Source: Tepidiforma sp. (GTDB lineage Bacteria > Chloroflexota > Dehalococcoidia > Tepidiformales > Tepidiformaceae). Taken from it: a stretch of 64,000 nt of DNA. Position numbers and translations under genes: made by a program. The notes beneath the pieces are model-generated. The model was not told where the DNA came from and searched no databases. It saw only the letters and a list, made by a program, of their open reading frames with translations. This document shows positions 34,473 through 44,502 of the stretch, in pieces (position 1 is the first letter of the stretch; every line of letters begins with the position of its first letter). The stretch lies in contig BPIE01000001.1 in the NCBI GenBank assembly GCA_026003935.1, forward strand, positions 434,001 through 498,000. The letters are read 5' to 3'.

Positions 34473-36281
34473 ATGAGCGTTCGACGGTCGCGGCCGGCCG
34501 CCGACCGGGTGCTGGCCGGCGCGATGGCGGTCGCACTGGCGGGGATGCCGGCGGTGTTCTGGCACCCGCTGTACGACGATTTCACTCTGCCGAAACAGGC
34601 GCTCCTGGCGGCTGCTGGGGGAATAGCGGGGGCGGCGTTCGCGTGGGGCGGCTGGCACCGGACGGTGCCCGGCTGGCTGGCGGCGCTCGCGGGCGGCTGG
34701 CTGGGGGTGCTCGTGCTGAGCACGGCGGCCGGGCTCGACTGGCGCGGGAGCGTGACGGGCTATTACCAGTACCGGCAAGGGCTCGTGACGCAGCTGGCGT
34801 ATGTCGGGCTCTTCGCGGGCGGCTGGGCGCTGGCCTGCCGAAGGTGGTGGAACGTCTTTGCCGCGGGTTTTGTGGGGCTCGGCGCCGCGTTAGGGTATAC
34901 CGCCGTGCAGGCCGCGGGCGCCGACCCGTTTACGTGGTGGATCGACACGGCGGACCGCGCAATCGGCACGATCGGCAACGCGAACGAGCTCTCGGCGTTC
35001 GCGGTGATGTCAATGGGGTTGACGGCGTTCGTGCCGGGACGTCGTTTCGCAGCAGCTGCGGCGCTGACGTGGGGAGCGGCGCTGTTCATCGTGCTCGAAG
35101 CTGAAAGCCGGTCGGGCCTGGCGGCCGTGGTGCTGTTCTTTGCGCTGCTGCCTGCGGCGCGCTGGCTTGGGAAGCGGCCGCTGTCACCGATGCTGCGAGC
35201 GGCGCCGGCCGTGGGCGGAGCCGTGGTGTTGGTGACCGCTGCCTCGCTGGCTGCGGGCGGCCTGGAGGGAACGGCAGCCCGGGTCACGGGCGAGGCGACG
35301 GCGACGGACCACGGGGGCTCGACGCGGCTTGCTCTCTGGGCGGGGACGCTGCGCGTCATCGCTCACCGGCCGCTGCTCGGCGCGGGGCCCGATGGGCTGC
35401 ACCTCGCGTTTCCACGGTGGCGGCCAGCGGACCTTGGGGGCGCGTATTCCGATTACGACCTCGTGGCGCAGAGCTCGCACAACTATGCGCTCGACCTTGC
35501 GGCGAACACGGGGCTGGTGGGGTTCGCGCTGCTGGCAACGGTGATTGGCGGCGTGGCGGGGGCCTCGGTACGGCAAATGCGGCGCGACACCGATGCCGCC
35601 GGACCTGACTGGACGATTGCGTGGGCCGCGATGGGGGCGTACGGAGCGCTCACGATGCTCAATCCCATTTCGCTTGCGGCGCACGCGCTGTTCTTTGCGA
35701 CGCTCGGCGGGATGGCGGGGGCGGCGCTGGCGAACTCACGCGAGCCGAGAGCCTCGCGCGCGGGGCTGGCGCTCGGGGTGCCGGTTGCGGGAGCAGGCGT
35801 GCTGCTCGCCGTCGCGCTCCCGGCAGCTGACCTCCTGGCACAGGAGGGGTGGGATGCGTTTTCGGCGGGGCAGTTTACCGCTGCGGCGGACCGGTATCGC
35901 GAGGCGAGCACACTCGCGCCGTTCGAGCGGGACTATGCCCGGCGAGAGACCATCGCGCTGGCGGCTGCAGGGGCCGCGGACCCGGAGCGCCTGCCAGCGG
36001 CCGAGGCTGCGCTGCGGCGGTTCGACCGGCGTTTCGGGTTCGGGGCCGGGGATGCCTTCAATCTTGCGGCGGTGCTCATCGGGCAGGGCCGGCCCTCGGA
36101 GGAGGTGGCGGCGGTCGTGGCGCGGGCGATTGCGCTCAATCCCCATGGCATCGCGACGGCGTGGTATGCGGAGCAGCTCACGCGTGCAGCCCACGAAGGA
36201 GGCGTCCTGGTGTTCGATGAGAAGGACCGGTGGACCTACGTGGTGCCGCTGCCGAAGCTTCCCGATGTGGCGTCACCGTAG
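34473..36281 (+). CDS. O-antigen ligase/polymerase-like membrane protein
   Basis: 602 residues with about ten to twelve hydrophobic helices. The Wzy_C/O-antigen ligase signature SHNYALDLAANTGLVGF lies near the middle after a periplasmic loop (GPDGLHLAFPRW), and the C-terminal 150 residues look like TPR-type helices (FTAAADRYREASTLAPFERD, NLAAVLIGQGRPSEEVAAVV cut at 20). Members join or polymerise surface glycans. No glycosyltransferase or flippase genes are near, so the glycan is unknown; a role in a cell-wall polymer or S-layer glycan is inference. Confidence 0.75.
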   Translation: MSVRRSRPAADRVLAGAMAVALAGMPAVFWHPLYDDFTLPKQALLAAAGGIAGAAFAWGGWHRTVPGWLAALAGGWLGVLVLSTAAGLDWRGSVTGYYQYRQGLVTQLAYVGLFAGGWALACRRWWNVFAAGFVGLGAALGYTAVQAAGADPFTWWIDTADRAIGTIGNANELSAFAVMSMGLTAFVPGRRFAAAAALTWGAALFIVLEAESRSGLAAVVLFFALLPAARWLGKRPLSPMLRAAPAVGGAVVLVTAASLAAGGLEGTAARVTGEATATDHGGSTRLALWAGTLRVIAHRPLLGAGPDGLHLAFPRWRPADLGGAYSDYDLVAQSSHNYALDLAANTGLVGFALLATVIGGVAGASVRQMRRDTDAAGPDWTIAWAAMGAYGALTMLNPISLAAHALFFATLGGMAGAALANSREPRASRAGLALGVPVAGAGVLLAVALPAADLLAQEGWDAFSAGQFTAAADRYREASTLAPFERDYARRETIALAAAGAADPERLPAAEAALRRFDRRFGFGAGDAFNLAAVLIGQGRPSEEVAAVVARAIALNPHGIATAWYAEQLTRAAHEGGVLVFDEKDRWTYVVPLPKLPDVASP

Positions 36282-36287
36282 GAACTT

Positions 36288-37925
36288 CTAGGCTGCGGCA
36301 CGGTAGCTTCGGCCTTCCGAGTCGTGGGCGAGCGCGCCGAAGCGGCCGAGGAAAACGGCCATCTCCTTCGAGATACGGGTAAGGCTGGCGGCAAGGTTGG
36401 CGAGCTCGCTCACCTGCGCGGAGACTTCCTGGACGCTGGCCGAGACCTGCTGGGAGGCGGCAGCGGACTCTTCGGAGACCGCGGAGGTGGACGCGATGGC
36501 TTCGACGGCGGCTTCGCTGCGGGCACGCATGTCGGCGGCGAGGCCGGCAAGGCGGTCGGCAATGGCAGCCACGTCCTGGACCTGGGCAGCGAGCGACTCG
36601 ACCCCTTCGCGCATCCCGGCGGCGGCTGCCGCGATGCGCTCGATTTCGCCGTTGACGTCGGTGGCTGACTCGACGATGCGGGCGAGCGCTGCACCGGCCT
36701 CGCTGGCGCGGGCGGCGCCGATTTCGACATCGCGGACAGAGCTCTCCATTGCACGGACGGCCTGGCCGGTACCCTGCTGGACGGCGGAGATGAGACCGGC
36801 GATTTCCTTCGTGGCGACGGCGGTGCGTTCGGCGAGCGAGCGGACGTTTTCGGCGACGACGGCGAAACCGCGGCCCTGTTCGCCGGCGCGCGCTGCTTCG
36901 ATGGCGGCGTTGAGGGCGAGGAGGTTGGTCTGGCTGGCGATGTCCTCGATGACCTGGATGATGGCGCCGATTTCGGAGCCGCGGCGGCCAAGCTCTTCGA
37001 TTTCGCCGGCGGTGCTGCGGACGGCCTCGCGAATGGTGTTCATGGCGTCGACGGTCTGCTGCACGGCGGCCATGCCGTCGCGGGCAGCAGCGAGGGAGCC
37101 TTCACCCTTGGCAGCGGCGGCGGCGGCAGAATCCGCGACGCCGGCGAGCGCACTCCGAACGACATCGGAGGTGTGGGTCGCGGCGCGGAGGGCAGCGGCC
37201 TGGGACGCGGCGCCGGAGGCAACATCGGCGATGGCCTCAGCGAGGGCGCGCATGGTCGCGTTGAGCTCGGTGACGGCGGCTGATTGCTCGGTGGCGCCAC
37301 GGGCAATCTCCTGGGTCGCGTTGGCGATTTCCCGCGCGGCGGCATCGACCTGGGCGGTGCCTTCCTGCATGGCGCCGGCGGCACCGTTGACGGTCTTGCA
37401 GGCATCGACGAGGCGCATGAGGACGCCTTCGCTGATGTAGGTTTCGACGGCGAGTGAGGCATCGAGGACGAAGGCTTTGAGGAACGCGAGGAAGGTATCG
37501 AGGAGCTTTTGGCCCTTGAGCTTCCTGGCGAGCTCTTCGAGGAGGATGGAGGCGTAGACGGCATAGTTGCCGACGTTCCAGCGAGGCTCGACGTTGAGGA
37601 TGGCGTGGGTGGCACCGACGCGGAGGCGGTGCTCGAAGTACTCTTCGTCGAAGCGGGCTTCGAGGAGCTTGAGAAAGTAGCCCTTCTGGGTGGACTCGAG
37701 TCGGGTGCGAGACGAGTCGGCTTCTTCGACCTTGGCGACGAACTGGGGGAAGGCGAAGGAGTGGTCGTAGAACCGGCGGACGATATCGTCGGCGCGCGGC
37801 CGCAGGAAGTCGGCAGCTTCCCGGATGAGCGCGGCGTCTCGCTCGGTGAGGGTGAGCCAGCGGAGGCGCGTGGCGCGGTCGGCCGGGGTGAGGGCGAGCT
37901 GGTCGATGAGACGCGCGGAAGCCAT
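36288..37925 (-). CDS. Globin-coupled methyl-accepting chemotaxis protein (HemAT-like)
   Basis: 545-residue soluble transducer. The N-terminal globin sensor domain (about 1-170) has the proximal histidine His107 in [18 protein letters not shown], as in HemAT oxygen sensors. There is no membrane helix. The C-terminal signalling domain has a long coiled coil with the hairpin tip [20 protein letters not shown] and [25 protein letters not shown] lies 7 bases before the ATG. It would pass haem-ligand state to CheA-CheW; no che genes lie in the window. Confidence 0.92.
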   Translation of the reverse strand: MASARLIDQLALTPADRATRLRWLTLTERDAALIREAADFLRPRADDIVRRFYDHSFAFPQFVAKVEEADSSRTRLESTQKGYFLKLLEARFDEEYFEHRLRVGATHAILNVEPRWNVGNYAVYASILLEELARKLKGQKLLDTFLAFLKAFVLDASLAVETYISEGVLMRLVDACKTVNGAAGAMQEGTAQVDAAAREIANATQEIARGATEQSAAVTELNATMRALAEAIADVASGAASQAAALRAATHTSDVVRSALAGVADSAAAAAAKGEGSLAAARDGMAAVQQTVDAMNTIREAVRSTAGEIEELGRRGSEIGAIIQVIEDIASQTNLLALNAAIEAARAGEQGRGFAVVAENVRSLAERTAVATKEIAGLISAVQQGTGQAVRAMESSVRDVEIGAARASEAGAALARIVESATDVNGEIERIAAAAAGMREGVESLAAQVQDVAAIADRLAGLAADMRARSEAAVEAIASTSAVSEESAAASQQVSASVQEVSAQVSELANLAASLTRISKEMAVFLGRFGALAHDSEGRSYRAAA

Positions 37926-38103
37926 GGAGATTCCTCCTCGTGATATCGAAACAATGGTCGTCCCCAGCGGGAGGAACGGGTATGGGGAAGTCCCTCACGG
38001 GGGCATCAGGGATTGGGACGGGGACCGCGGGTTTTCACCTATTTCCAGTAACAACTGACTTTTCTTGGCTGACGCACGCGAAACGCGGCCTGGCGCGGCG
38101 TGC

Positions 38104-38109
38104 GATACT
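38104..38109 (+). promoter_or_regulatory. Possible -10 element for a leaderless 5'-3' exonuclease transcript
   Basis: TGCGATACT ends 6 bases before the GTG start at 38116, so transcription would begin at or next to the start codon. The same GATACT/TATACT form is seen before ftsH and the excalibur gene. No Shine-Dalgarno sequence is present. Confidence 0.35.
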
Positions 38110-38115
38110 CAGCGA

Positions 38116-39139
38116 GTGCTGCTCATCCTCGATGGGAACAACCTTGCGTGGGCCGGGTTTCATGCGCTGCGCAGGCCGATGAAGGCCGAGACGCCAGAGC
38201 GGAAGATGCGTGCAGCGCTGCTCGGACTGGCGCAGGCCGTTTTCGGGATACTGACGCGTGCGGGCGAGCCGCCGGATGGGCGTCCGGCGAGCCAGGGGCG
38301 GCTGCTCGACGGGGCGGCGCGGCCGGTCACGGGACTGGCGATTGCCTTCGACGAGGGTCGTCCCGTGCGGCGTCGGGAGGTGTACCCGGCGTACCAAACG
38401 GGGCGGGAGGCGGACCCGACGTTCACCGAGAATGAACCGCACGTCCTGGCGGCGATTGCTGCATTTATCGAGCTGGCGGGGGCGCTGCCGGTGGAGGTGC
38501 TGAGGGGCGTGAATACCGAGGCCGACGACCTGATCGCGGCGCGGGCCCTCGAGGAGCGGGGCCCGGTGCGGATTGCTTCGACGGACCGGGATTTTCTACA
38601 GCTGGTGGACGCGCGGGTATCGGTCTATTCGCCGGTCAAGAAGGCGGTCGTCACCGAGGCGTCGTTCGCGGAGCACGCAGCGCCGCGCGATTCCGAGGGG
38701 AGGGCCGTGGTCTTCCCGCGGGAGCGGTACCTCGATTTTCGTGCTGCAAGCGGGGACAGCTCCGACGACCTGCCGGGGGTGCCGGGGATGGGCCAGCTGA
38801 CTGCTGCGCGGCTGCTGGCCGAGGCGCCGCTGGATGCGTATCTCGAGGACCCGGCGCTCGCGAGCCGCGTGCTGGGACGACGGAATGCGAAGCTCGAGGC
38901 TGCGCTTGCCAGCGGCGAGGCCGCGGCAAACGATCGCGCGGAACCGGGCGCTGATGGACCTCCGGGCAGCGGCGGCGCAGTACCCGGACCTCTCTGGCTT
39001 TCGGTTGACGGGGCGATGGGAGCCCGCGAAGCTGGCCGCGTGGTTCGAGGAGCAACGGCCGTTCGGAATCGAGCGGGATGCGGCGATGGCCGCGCTCGAG
39101 CGGCTGGCGGGGACGACGGCAGGCGGGGGAGCGGGGTAG
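38116..39139 (+). pseudogene. 5'-3' exonuclease (PolA N-terminal type), frameshifted
   Basis: The first frame encodes a flap/5'-nuclease core: LLILDGNNLAWAGFHAL, an acidic TEADDLIAA, STDRDFLQLVD, and the H3TH motif LPGVPGMGQLTAARLL. Around 38921-38927 (GCCGCGGCAAACG) homology moves to the +1 frame, which continues with TIARNRALMDLRAAA and ends at 39139. Reading on in the first frame runs through the tRNA gene, confirming the break. One extra base (or two missing) is needed; it may be decay or a sequence error. GTG start with no ribosome site. If intact, about 340 residues. Confidence 0.75.
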
Positions 39140-39160
39140 ACTCAATCGCGGAGTCTGCGC

Positions 39161-39237
39161 GGGCGATTAGCTCAGCTGGTCAGAGCGTCTCGCTTACACC
39201 GAGAAGGTCGGGGGTTCGAGCCCCTCATCGCCCACCA
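39161..39237 (+). tRNA. tRNA-Val (anticodon TAC)
   Basis: Acceptor GGGCGAT (39161-39167) pairs with ATCGCCC (39227-39233), followed by A and an encoded CCA. The anticodon stem is TCTCG/CGAGA with loop CTTACAC, anticodon TAC at 39195-39197. The T arm GGGGG/CCCC-type stem closes loop TTCGAGC. It begins 21 bases after the exonuclease end. Confidence 0.96.
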
Positions 39238-39286
39238 TTCGAAATTCGGTGCCCAGGCCGGCGGGCGGCGCGGGCTGTGAGGTGTC

Positions 39287-40045
39287 TCAATCGGTGAACA
39301 CCGTGACGAAGAGCCAGGTGCGGCCGGAGCGCACCGCGGCGATACCGACGCTGGTGAACCGCGGTTCGAGGATGTTGGCGCGGTGGCCGGGGCTTGCCAT
39401 GAGGCCCTGGAACGCGGCTTCGACCGTGCGGGCCTCGGGGTAGTTGTTGCGGGCGAGATTCTCCCCGGCGAGGCCGTAGCCGATGCCCCGCACGGCGAGC
39501 TCGGAGAAGGCGCTTCGGCCGTCGGGGCCGTAGTGGTCGAAGTAGTCGTGCTCGATGAGGTCCCGCGCGCGGGCGAGCGCGACTGATGCGAGGTCGGCGT
39601 CCCAGGAGAGCGGCTGGAGCCCCTCGGCCGCGCGGGCGGCGTTCATGGCGGCGAGGAGCGCCACGGCACGGTCCTCGACGGGGGTGATTTCGACGGGCTG
39701 GCTGACGGTGGCGGGGAGCGCGGCGACGGTTTGGGTGGGGAGGGCCGGAGGGGTTGGGGACGCGACGGGTGCAGCCTGCTCCGAGGCGGGTGCTTCGGGG
39801 GTAGCGCGGGCTTCTGCGACTGCGCGGGCGGGGGGCGGAGACGGCGGCGCAGCGGTCGGCCCGGCGGGTGTCACCTCAGTGACAGGCGGGGTAAGGAGAG
39901 CGTGCGGGGGCGCTGAGTCTGCCGACATTTGAGATGCGGGGGGCGCCGCCCCGGCAGGTGATTCCATGCGCAGCGCCGCGAGGCCAAGGGCGGAGCAGCA
40001 AGCCGCCGCTGCGAGGAACACCGGGAGGGGCGAAAGCGTCCGCAT
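39287..40045 (-). CDS. CAP-domain (SCP/PR-1-like, YkwD) exported protein
   Basis: 252 residues. Signal or anchor helix at 6-24 (PVFLAAAACCSALGLAAL), a long Ala/Pro/Thr linker to about 130, then a CAP domain: LLAAMNAARAAEGLQPLSWD, ARDLIEHDYFDHYGPDG, GENLARN and SPGHRANILEPRFTSVGIA with the His and Glu residues of the CAP cavity. Bacterial CAP proteins are secreted; their activity is not settled. ATG at 40045 was preferred to an upstream start because the signal begins there. Confidence 0.88.
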   Translation of the reverse strand: MRTLSPLPVFLAAAACCSALGLAALRMESPAGAAPPASQMSADSAPPHALLTPPVTEVTPAGPTAAPPSPPPARAVAEARATPEAPASEQAAPVASPTPPALPTQTVAALPATVSQPVEITPVEDRAVALLAAMNAARAAEGLQPLSWDADLASVALARARDLIEHDYFDHYGPDGRSAFSELAVRGIGYGLAGENLARNNYPEARTVEAAFQGLMASPGHRANILEPRFTSVGIAAVRSGRTWLFVTVFTD

Positions 40046-40113
40046 ACCGCTACTTTCGGCGGCCTTTGGGCCGCGCAACATCGGGGAAGGCACCGATGGG
40101 GAGGAGACCTGCG

Positions 40114-40887
40114 ATGCCGGGCCTGCGCATGCGTGATGCTGCCGAACTGCCGCCGCCGGTCGGGCTGCGCGTTGCGGTGGTGTCGCAGGGGCTGGACCGC
40201 GCCTATGACCGGGCGCGGGGCCTGGAGCTCATCGGGTACCGGGTGGCGGCGTTCGGCGACGCGGCGGGGGCCGTCGGCGGGGTGGAGCGGGTGCCGCCGG
40301 ATGCCATCGTGGTCGACCTCGGGCGTGAGATTGGCTTCCCCTCCGACGTGGTTTCGAAGCTGCGGCAGGTGACCGATGTGCCCATCATCGCGGTCGGGTG
40401 TTCGGGGACGACGGCCGAGATGCTGCGGTGTTTCGAGGCGGGCGCCGACGACTACTGTCGGCCCGGCTGCAGCACGGACGAAATCGACCTCCGCCTGCGG
40501 GCGCTGCTGCGGCGAATCGGCATGGCGAACGGGACGGCGCCGCAGTCCAGCGGCGGCGCTCCTGCCCGTGTCCGGGTCGGTGCGATTGAGATCGACCCGG
40601 CTTCGCAGACGGTGTGGAAGGATGGGCGGGAAGTGCAGCTTTCGCCGACCGAGTACCGGCTGCTGTGGACGCTCGCGGAGCATGCGGGGGAGGTCGTGCC
40701 TTCGAAGGCGCTGATTGCCCGGGTGTGGGGGAACCAGTACGCGGGCGAGACGCACTACCTGCGGCTGTACATCCGGTACCTGCGGCAGAAACTGGAGGAC
40801 GACCCCAGCCACCCGGTGTACATCGTGAACCGGTGGGGCGCTGGCTATGCGCTCGAGGAGCCGAAGCGGGCTGCGGTGGCGGTGTGA
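40114..40887 (+). CDS. OmpR-type winged-helix response regulator with atypical receiver
   Basis: 257 residues: receiver-like domain (about 17-135) and a C-terminal winged helix (EVQLSPTEYRLLWTLAEH, WGNQYAGETHYLRLYIRYLR, YIVNRWGAGYAL). The phosphoacceptor position Asp68 (IVVDLG) is kept, but the acidic Mg-binding pair near the N-terminus is missing (RVAVVSQG) and the conserved Lys is Arg116 (YCRPG). Normal phosphorylation is doubtful. GGAGGAG lies 7 bases before the ATG. No histidine kinase is adjacent. Confidence 0.87.
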   Translation: MPGLRMRDAAELPPPVGLRVAVVSQGLDRAYDRARGLELIGYRVAAFGDAAGAVGGVERVPPDAIVVDLGREIGFPSDVVSKLRQVTDVPIIAVGCSGTTAEMLRCFEAGADDYCRPGCSTDEIDLRLRALLRRIGMANGTAPQSSGGAPARVRVGAIEIDPASQTVWKDGREVQLSPTEYRLLWTLAEHAGEVVPSKALIARVWGNQYAGETHYLRLYIRYLRQKLEDDPSHPVYIVNRWGAGYALEEPKRAAVAV

Positions 40888-40943
40888 GCAGGAGCGGGGG
40901 TTTGGCGTAGAATCGTGCCACTCACTGCACTGCTGGAGGCACG

Positions 40944-41474
40944 ATGCCACGCACGCCGCACGAAATCCTGCGCACCTCGCTCAAGTCGATGCATGACCTG
41001 CTGGACAAGGCCGTTGACGGGATGACGGCCGAGCAGCTGAACTTTCGGCCGCAGGAGGGCGGGGTCAGCGCCTTCTTCAGCCTCTGGCATTACGTTCGGA
41101 CGGAAGACAACATCATCAACTGGGTGGCGCAGCAGAAGCCGACCGTGTGGCTGGAGGGGAATTACCACGAATATTTCGGACTGCCGCGGACCAGCCAGGG
41201 CACGGGGATGACGACGGAGGAAGCGAACGCCGTGCGGATCTCGGATGTGGCCCGGTGGCACGAGTATCAGCAGAAGGTGTGGGAGGCGACCGACCGATAC
41301 CTCGCGAGCATGTCGCCGGAAGAGTTTGACCAGCGGACAGTGACGATCAAGCCGCTTGGAGAGATGTCGCTGTGGGACGGGATTTACGGGGTTTGTCTGA
41401 GCCATGGGTACCGGCACGTCGGTGAGATCGAGTACGTGCGGGGCGTGCAGGGGCTCGGCGGCCTGACCATCTAA
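40944..41474 (+). CDS. DinB-family four-helix protein
   Basis: 176 residues with the DinB/YfiT-type metal site: His in LWHYVRTEDNIINW and HGYRHVGEIEYVRGV near the C-terminus. Such proteins are often thiol-dependent transferases or metal-dependent enzymes; no specific activity can be given. GGAGG is 5 bases from the ATG. Convergent with the GNAT gene after it. Confidence 0.85.
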   Translation: MPRTPHEILRTSLKSMHDLLDKAVDGMTAEQLNFRPQEGGVSAFFSLWHYVRTEDNIINWVAQQKPTVWLEGNYHEYFGLPRTSQGTGMTTEEANAVRISDVARWHEYQQKVWEATDRYLASMSPEEFDQRTVTIKPLGEMSLWDGIYGVCLSHGYRHVGEIEYVRGVQGLGGLTI

Positions 41475-41484
41475 GGGATGCCAG

Positions 41485-42258
41485 CTACAGGAGCGGTGCG
41501 TCGCAGCCCATGACGATGACGTCGCCGATGCGTCGGAAACCGAGGCGTTCGTAGAGCGGCACGGCGGTGAGCGTCGAGAGGAGGGCAGCGGAGCGCGCGC
41601 CGTGCTCACCCGCGGCCGCGAGGGCGGCGAGGGTCATCTCGGTGCCGATGCCGCGGCGGCGCAGGCCGGGGTGCACGTAGAGGCTGTGGAGGGTGACGAG
41701 CTCGCCGTGGAGCATAGCGGCGATGCGGGCGGCCGGCTGGCCCTCGAGGATGCCGGTGAACAGGAGGACGCGGGGGTCTTCGGCGGCTGCAGCGACGATG
41801 GTGCCGATGAGGGGCTCGTCCCCGTATTCGAGGGCGTCGATGGCGGCGAAGGCAGCGGCATCGTTAGCGGACGAGGCGGGCCGAATTACGAGGGAGGCAG
41901 GGCGCCGGGCGGGCCAGTTCTGTTCGAGGAGCATGAGCGGCTGGCGCTCGCGGAACTGGAGTCCGAGGGCCATGGCGGCAGCCATGAGCTCGGAGGGGGC
42001 ATCGGCCGGGATATCGACCCGGAAGTTGAGGCCGCGGTTGGAGAACCATTCGGCCACGACGCGAAGGGCGGGGAGGGCTTTGCCGGCAGACGGCGAGGGA
42101 AGGGCGACGTTGGCGCTCGAGACGCCGAGCCCGGCGTCGATGCAGGTGAAGCCGGCAACTTCGGCGACTTCGCCGAGACCGGGGTGGCAGCCGAGGCGGA
42201 CGGCGGCGTCGCGCATGGCGGCCGCGATGGCAGGAACGAGGGGATGTGCTGCCGGCAT
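41485..42258 (-). CDS. GNAT family N-acetyltransferase
   Basis: 257 residues. The C-terminal half is a standard GNAT fold with [20 protein letters not shown] as the acetyl-CoA loop and VPLYERLGFRRIGDVIVM as the final strand; the N-terminal 110 residues are a degenerate companion domain. Substrate unknown. Confidence 0.84.
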   Translation of the reverse strand: MPAAHPLVPAIAAAMRDAAVRLGCHPGLGEVAEVAGFTCIDAGLGVSSANVALPSPSAGKALPALRVVAEWFSNRGLNFRVDIPADAPSELMAAAMALGLQFRERQPLMLLEQNWPARRPASLVIRPASSANDAAAFAAIDALEYGDEPLIGTIVAAAAEDPRVLLFTGILEGQPAARIAAMLHGELVTLHSLYVHPGLRRRGIGTEMTLAALAAAGEHGARSAALLSTLTAVPLYERLGFRRIGDVIVMGCDAPLL

Positions 42259-42338
42259 GGGGGCATGGTACGCGCTCCGAGCAGGCTTGGCGCGGGGGCC
42301 CGATAATCGGTTGCAGCAGCAGAGGAGGTCTTTGCGCG

Positions 42339-42815
<477 letters not shown>

Positions 42816-42816
42816 C

Positions 42817-43608
42817 CTACAGGTGCTGGCTCACGCCCCCATCGACATGGAAGACCTGCCCGGAGATGTAGCCGGCTGCCTCTGATGCGAGGAGCACGGC
42901 GAGGGCACCGAGCTCATCGGCGCGGCCGAAGCGGCGCATGGGGATGAAGCGCATGAGGAGGTTGGCGCCGATGTCGTCGGGGCCGCGCCCCGGTGTCCAG
43001 TCCATCCACCCGGTGGCGATGCAGTTGGAAGTGAAGCCGCGGGCAGCGAGTTCCTGGCTGAGCGCGGTGGAGAGGCCAACGACGCCGGCTTTGACGGTCG
43101 TGTAGGCCGCGAGGCCTTCGACGCCGCGCTCGGCGAAGATGGACGTGACGAAGATGATGCGCCCGGGGCCTTCGCCTTCGGGAAATTCCCGGACAAAGCT
43201 GCGCGCGGTGAAGAAGGCGCCGCCGTGGTTCACGGCCTGGAGGCGAGCGAATTCGGCGTCGGTGACCTTTTCGAAGGGTTTCGCGAGGGGGAGGTCAGCG
43301 TTGTAGACGAGGATTGTGGGGCGGCCGAACTCCTTGCCGAGCTGCTTGATGCCGACCTGGATATTGGTGGGCAGGGTCACGTCCCAGCCCTGGGAGAAGG
43401 ACTCCCGGCCCATCTCGCTGACGGCTTTCGCGATGCGCTTCGCCTCGAGCATTTCTTCGCCGTCAGTGGTGGCGGAGGCGACGGCGACATTGGCGCCGGC
43501 CTCGGCGAGAGCGAGCGCGATGGCGCGCCCGGCGGGGTTGGCGCAACCGACGACAAGGGCGCGCCTTCCGGTGAGGTCGAAGCCGGGCTTGCGGTTCCAG
43601 TCAGCCAT
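42817..43608 (-). CDS. SDR family oxidoreductase, atypical nucleotide loop
   Basis: 263-residue short-chain dehydrogenase fold. The glycine loop is VVGCANPAGRAIALALA rather than TGxxxGIG, and NNAG is replaced by YNAD; the catalytic YTTVK is present after VTSIF. The C-terminal EAAGYISGQVFHVDGG is classical. It overlaps the upstream SDR gene by 8 bases with GGAGG before its ATG, so the two are coupled. Substrate unknown. Confidence 0.85.
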   Translation of the reverse strand: MADWNRKPGFDLTGRRALVVGCANPAGRAIALALAEAGANVAVASATTDGEEMLEAKRIAKAVSEMGRESFSQGWDVTLPTNIQVGIKQLGKEFGRPTILVYNADLPLAKPFEKVTDAEFARLQAVNHGGAFFTARSFVREFPEGEGPGRIIFVTSIFAERGVEGLAAYTTVKAGVVGLSTALSQELAARGFTSNCIATGWMDWTPGRGPDDIGANLLMRFIPMRRFGRADELGALAVLLASEAAGYISGQVFHVDGGVSQHL

Positions 43609-44443
43609 GGCGCACCTCCGCGGGTTCGCTGACAACCCAGCCGGTGGGGGCGACGCCGCCAGCGAGGCCGCCGCCATCGATGACGAAGGATTCGCCGGTG
43701 ATGTAGCTGGAGGCGTCGGAGCAGAGGAAGACGGCCAGCGGGCCAAGCTCCCAGGCTTCGCCGAGGCGGCGGACGGTGATGAAGCGGCCGCGCTGGGCGC
43801 GCATGGCGGCTTCTTCGTCGGAGGCTGCCGGGGCCTGGGCGACGAAGCCGGGGATGATGCAGTTGACGCGGATGTTTTCGCCGATGAGCTGGGCAGCCAT
43901 GCTCTTCGTGAGCGAAATGACGCCGGCCTTTGCCGCGGCGTAGGCGAGCGACTGGGGCGACGAACGGAGGGCGGTGCCGCTGGCGACGTTGACGATGACG
44001 CCGCCTTCGCCCTGCTTCAGGAGCTGCCGGGCGGCTGCCCGCGAGCAGTAGAAGGTGCTGTAGAGGTTGACCTCGATGGTGTCGCGCCAGTCGTCGTCTT
44101 CGAGGTCCTGGATACGGCTGCCAGCGCCCCGGCGGTCGCCGATACCGGCGTTGTTGAGCATGACGTCGAGGCGGCCGAAGTGCTGGACGGTGCGTTCGAC
44201 CAGGGCATCGCACTGCTCGCGGACGCGGACATCGGTGGGGACGATGAGGGGGTCGCGGCCGGAGGCAGCGCGAATTTCGGCGGCGGCTTCTTCGAGCTGG
44301 GCGCGGGTGCGGCTGGCGATGCAGATGTCGGCGCCAGCCTCGGCGAGGGCGATGGCCATGGCTTTGCCGAGGCCGCGGCCGCCGCCGGTCACGATGACCA
44401 CCCTGCGTGGCGGGCCATCGAGCCGGAGTCGTTCGAGGACCAT
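43601..44443 (-). CDS. SDR family oxidoreductase
   Basis: 280-residue classical short-chain dehydrogenase: VTGGGRGLGKAMAIALA, LNNAGIG, VNVASGTA and YAAAK, ending SYITGESFVIDGGG. The usual cofactor by the second strand (SRTR) is NADP. GGAGG is 6 bases before the ATG. It leads the second SDR gene in a two-gene operon; related folds in this window act on lipids elsewhere, but no substrate is shown here. Confidence 0.9.
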   Translation of the reverse strand: MVLERLRLDGPPRRVVIVTGGGRGLGKAMAIALAEAGADICIASRTRAQLEEAAAEIRAASGRDPLIVPTDVRVREQCDALVERTVQHFGRLDVMLNNAGIGDRRGAGSRIQDLEDDDWRDTIEVNLYSTFYCSRAAARQLLKQGEGGVIVNVASGTALRSSPQSLAYAAAKAGVISLTKSMAAQLIGENIRVNCIIPGFVAQAPAASDEEAAMRAQRGRFITVRRLGEAWELGPLAVFLCSDASSYITGESFVIDGGGLAGGVAPTGWVVSEPAEVRHG

Positions 44444-44502
44444 GGAGACCTCCAGGTGGGTTGGTGGGGGGAATGATACGTGGACGCCGGGGTGTGAGCC
44501 GG

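Noticed and set aside
37926-38100. Possible riboswitch in the leader of the globin-coupled sensor
   Set aside because: The stretch has G/C runs and an ATTTCCAGT segment, but I could not fit a c-di-GMP, guanidine or other known aptamer consensus.
38065-39297. 410-residue continuous reading of the exonuclease through tRNA-Val
   Set aside because: The last third is the translated tRNA and intergenic DNA; exonuclease homology continues in another frame.
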